NCBI GenBank assembly: GCA_009846005.1
Contig: VXYL01000059.1
Coordinates: 62,001-126,000 of the forward strand
Direction of reading: 5' to 3'
From: Gammaproteobacteria bacterium
Lineage (GTDB): Bacteria; Pseudomonadota; Gammaproteobacteria; Pseudomonadales; Azotimanducaceae
DNA: 64,000 bases
The position numbers and the translations under genes are program-made. The stretch's first letter is position 1, and every line of letters starts with the position of its first letter. This document shows positions 61,924 through 64,000 of the stretch, one piece after another. The notes below the pieces were generated by a model. It was given only the letters and a program-made list of their open reading frames with translations, did not search any database and had not been told where the DNA came from.

Positions 61924-62982
61924 ATGAGCCGAAAGTCAGTCGTTTGTCTTGGCGGCCCTGCGGTCGCCGCCTTTGGCGTGTTGGCGTTCGTGACCGGTCA
62001 CGTTGTTGGCGGCGAATTGCCGAACCTTGCCGACCGGGCGGGACGGTTCCTCGCCGAGATGACCCCCCAACAACGCGAAGCCGGCACCTGGGCGTTCACC
62101 GACCGGAAACGTTACGACATCCACTTTGCGCCATTCGACTTGGAGGGCGTCCGTCACGGTGAGCTCTCAGACATGGCAAAGAACACCGGGGAGAGTCTGC
62201 TCGCGGCGTTCCTGTCGGAACGGGGACACGAAAAGACCCGGGCCATCCGGCAGTTGGAACTCGACATCCGCGAACTCGAGTCGGGCCGATCAGGCGTCGA
62301 GGAGTTCCGCGACCCCGAACGCTACTACTGGGCGGTCTTCGGCGAGCCGGCCGTGGACGCAGCCTGGGGCTTTCGCTTCGAGGGCCACCACCTGTCGTTA
62401 AACGTCACCGCCATGCCTGGACAACCGGCGGCGACACTGCCCCTGTTCCTGGGCGCGCAGCCGCGCCTCGTCCCGGCGGACATGCCCTCTGCCGGGGTCG
62501 CGGTACTCGGTGAGGAGGAGCGCCTCGCGCGCGAGCTTTACGACAGCCTCGACGAGTCCCAACGTGCCGCGGCCACGCTGCCCTACAAGCGCGGCCGCGG
62601 CCACATGCTGGGCCAGGTGTCGACGCTGCGCGACCCGGCATCGGTTGGTCTGCCGCGCCGCGACATGAACGACGATCAACGAGCGATGCTGGACGCCTTT
62701 CTAACCGAGTTCGCCGGGCTCTGGAACGCTGGCATCGAAGCCGCCCGACTCAAGGAGATCAACGACGCGCGTGAAGGACTGCACTTCGCCTTCGTCGACC
62801 GGGCCGATCCGCCGTTCTCCTTCTACGTGCGGGTGTCCGGGCCGGGTGTCCTGATCGAGATCGACAATACGGCTGGCGGCGATCACCTGCATGCTGTGTG
62901 GCACCGCCCGGGGGCGGATTTCGGCGAAGATCTACTGGCTGCACACCTGGAACGTCACCACGGCGTTCTGGCACGCCGCTAG
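61924..62982 (+). CDS. DUF3500 exported protein
   Basis: 352 residues with a signal sequence (GGPAVAAFGVLAFVTGHVVGG). Family stretches: MTPQQREAGTWAFTDRKRYD, YYWAVFGEPAVDAAWGFRFE, GHHLSLNVT and the C-terminal EIDNTAGGDHLHAVWHRPGADFG (in pieces). The HLHAVWR-type motif is characteristic of DUF3500. Function unknown. It is followed by three hairpin repeats. Confidence 0.9.
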   Translation: MSRKSVVCLGGPAVAAFGVLAFVTGHVVGGELPNLADRAGRFLAEMTPQQREAGTWAFTDRKRYDIHFAPFDLEGVRHGELSDMAKNTGESLLAAFLSERGHEKTRAIRQLELDIRELESGRSGVEEFRDPERYYWAVFGEPAVDAAWGFRFEGHHLSLNVTAMPGQPAATLPLFLGAQPRLVPADMPSAGVAVLGEEERLARELYDSLDESQRAAATLPYKRGRGHMLGQVSTLRDPASVGLPRRDMNDDQRAMLDAFLTEFAGLWNAGIEAARLKEINDAREGLHFAFVDRADPPFSFYVRVSGPGVLIEIDNTAGGDHLHAVWHRPGADFGEDLLAAHLERHHGVLARR

Positions 62983-62997
62983 GACCGCACAGACGCG

Positions 62998-63127
62998 TGT
63001 AGGGGACGGGCTTGTCACCGCCCTCGTTGAACCGGTGGCGTGCGGAGACCGTAACACGGGCGGGGACAAGCCCCGCCCCTACGGGCCTGCCCCGCACGGA
63101 CGTAGGGGACGGGCTTGTCCCGTCCCG
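62998..63127. repeat. Three GTAGGGG hairpin repeats in tandem
   Basis: 62998-63024 (+): GGGACGGG, CTTGT, then a decayed right arm (CACCGCCC). 63057-63084 (-): GGGCGGGG, ACAAG, CCCCGCCC. 63101-63127 (+): GGGACGGG, CTTGT, CCCGTCCC. They lie between the DUF3500 gene and the convergent LLM gene, whose TGA is 4 bases beyond the last copy. Confidence 0.9.
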
Positions 63128-63130
63128 TGG

Positions 63131-64000
63131 TCAGCTGTTGGCCAATCCTTGCAGCAACGCAGTCGTCCTGGCGAAAGAGCCCCGGCTGTCGTCGCCCGCC
63201 GGATAGACGCTGGCGATGACTTCGGTGGCGCCCGCATCGAAGTAGGCCTGAAGCTCGGTGGTCACCTCGTCTTCGTTGCCAACGACGGCGATCTCGCCTG
63301 CTTGGTCGATGCCCTCCGCGTCGAGTTGCCGGCGGTAGTTCGGAAGTTGGCCGTACCCCGCGAATATCTGCACCGCCCGGGCGGTGGCTTGGGCCTTGTC
63401 GTCGTGGACGCAGACGGGCAGGGCGGCGATGACGCTCGGCGACGCGCGTCCGGCGTCCGCTGCCGCCTTGGTGATTCTCGGAGCGGTGTGGCTGGCGATG
63501 GTGTTCTTGCCCACCATCCAGGTGACCGTGCCGTCGGCGACCTCGCCGGCGGCTTTGAGCATCAGCGGCGCCAAGGCGGAAACCACGACCTTGAAAGGCG
63601 ACGCGTCGGGACAGGCGAAACCGGTACGCACCTGGTACGTCTCGCCCTGGAAGTCGACGCGTCCCTCGTTGCCCAGTGCCTTTAGCACGGTGACGTATTC
63701 GCGCATGTGCAGTGCGGGGCGGTCATAGGCGAGCCCCAAGGCTTCGATGCCGGGTGCGTGCGACGGTCCGACTCCGAGCACCAACCGACCGCCGCATAGC
63801 GCATTCACCGTGGCGGCCTGCTGTGCCAATGCGCTGGGATGACGGGGATAGGACGGCACAACCGCCGTGCCTAGTTCGATACGGCTTGTCTGTTGCCCGG
63901 CGAGAGCCAACATCGTCAGAGCATCGAAGGTGCCCACTTGGGGTGTCCAGTAGCTCGAAAACCCCTGCTCCTCCTTCTCGACGACCTCGTCTACCAAGCT
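63131..64000 (-). CDS. LLM-class F420-dependent oxidoreductase (5' end outside window)
   Basis: At least 289 residues; the gene continues past the window edge. Clear F420-dependent LLM pattern: FSSYWTPQVGTFDALTMLAL, IELGTAVVPSYPRHPSALAQ, LCGGRLVLGVGPSHAPGIEA and LGLAYDRPALHMREY. The 5' part with the MRIG-type strand is off-window, so the TTG at 63997 is not the real start. Third LLM protein in the window. Confidence 0.9.
   Translation of the reverse strand, partial: SLVDEVVEKEEQGFSSYWTPQVGTFDALTMLALAGQQTSRIELGTAVVPSYPRHPSALAQQAATVNALCGGRLVLGVGPSHAPGIEALGLAYDRPALHMREYVTVLKALGNEGRVDFQGETYQVRTGFACPDASPFKVVVSALAPLMLKAAGEVADGTVTWMVGKNTIASHTAPRITKAAADAGRASPSVIAALPVCVHDDKAQATARAVQIFAGYGQLPNYRRQLDAEGIDQAGEIAVVGNEDEVTTELQAYFDAGATEVIASVYPAGDDSRGSFARTTALLQGLANS

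Overview
The window is a high-GC, gene-dense chromosomal segment from a gammaproteobacterium, most likely uncultured. Gene order supports this. The series proB(end)-rpsT-murJ-ribF-lspA-fkpB-type IV minor pilins-fimT, then bamD/rluD-pgeF, and the block ilvI-ilvH-ilvC-pssA-msrP-msrQ, all follow the order I know from Pseudomonas. ileS (normally between ribF and lspA), ispH (normally after fkpB) and pilY1 are missing from their usual places. No tRNA, rRNA, CRISPR array, phage or insertion sequence was recognised.

Layout. 0-13 kb: housekeeping genes (ribosomal protein S20, lipid II flippase, FAD synthesis, lipoprotein signal peptidase, FKBP isomerase), a minor-pilin operon, outer-membrane assembly (bamD), rRNA pseudouridylation (rluD) and pgeF. 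13-21 kb: branched-chain amino acid synthesis, phosphatidylserine synthase, the MsrPQ periplasmic methionine sulfoxide repair pair, a two-subunit sodium:solute symporter and phhB. 21-36 kb: an accessory catabolic region with a luciferase-like oxidoreductase, a carboxylesterase, an SDR, an enoyl-CoA hydratase, a thiolase-like protein, an alpha/beta hydrolase with a Cys nucleophile, a phosphotriesterase-like hydrolase, a ThDP enzyme and a 1062-residue exported chimera. 35-41 kb: hisI-hisG, a single-chain acyl-CoA carboxylase and a TlpA-like thioredoxin. 41-52 kb: a rifampin-phosphotransferase-like protein, bfd, two oxidoreductase genes, an SDR and a probably Fur-controlled ferric iron ABC transporter split over two divergent units. 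52-64 kb: ankyrin protein, SelO, an exported PCMT, folE, a tartrate/isocitrate-type dehydrogenase, then a minus-strand group gabD - esterase - acetolactate-synthase-like, a DUF3500 protein and a truncated third luciferase-like oxidoreductase.

The most striking structure is not a gene. About 29 copies of a short hairpin element lie between genes across the whole window. Each has a GTAG flank, two 8-base arms and a five-base loop that is usually CTTGT (ACAAG on the other strand). Several arm versions occur (GGGCGACC, GGGACGGG, GGGACACC, GGGCGACG, GGGGCGGG), and in each the second arm changes to stay complementary. In seven genes the TAG of the flank is the stop codon, and in one gene two copies are translated as the C-terminus. 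Four copies have an enlarged loop holding a second hairpin. This looks like a dispersed element under selection for RNA or cruciform structure that sits at gene ends.
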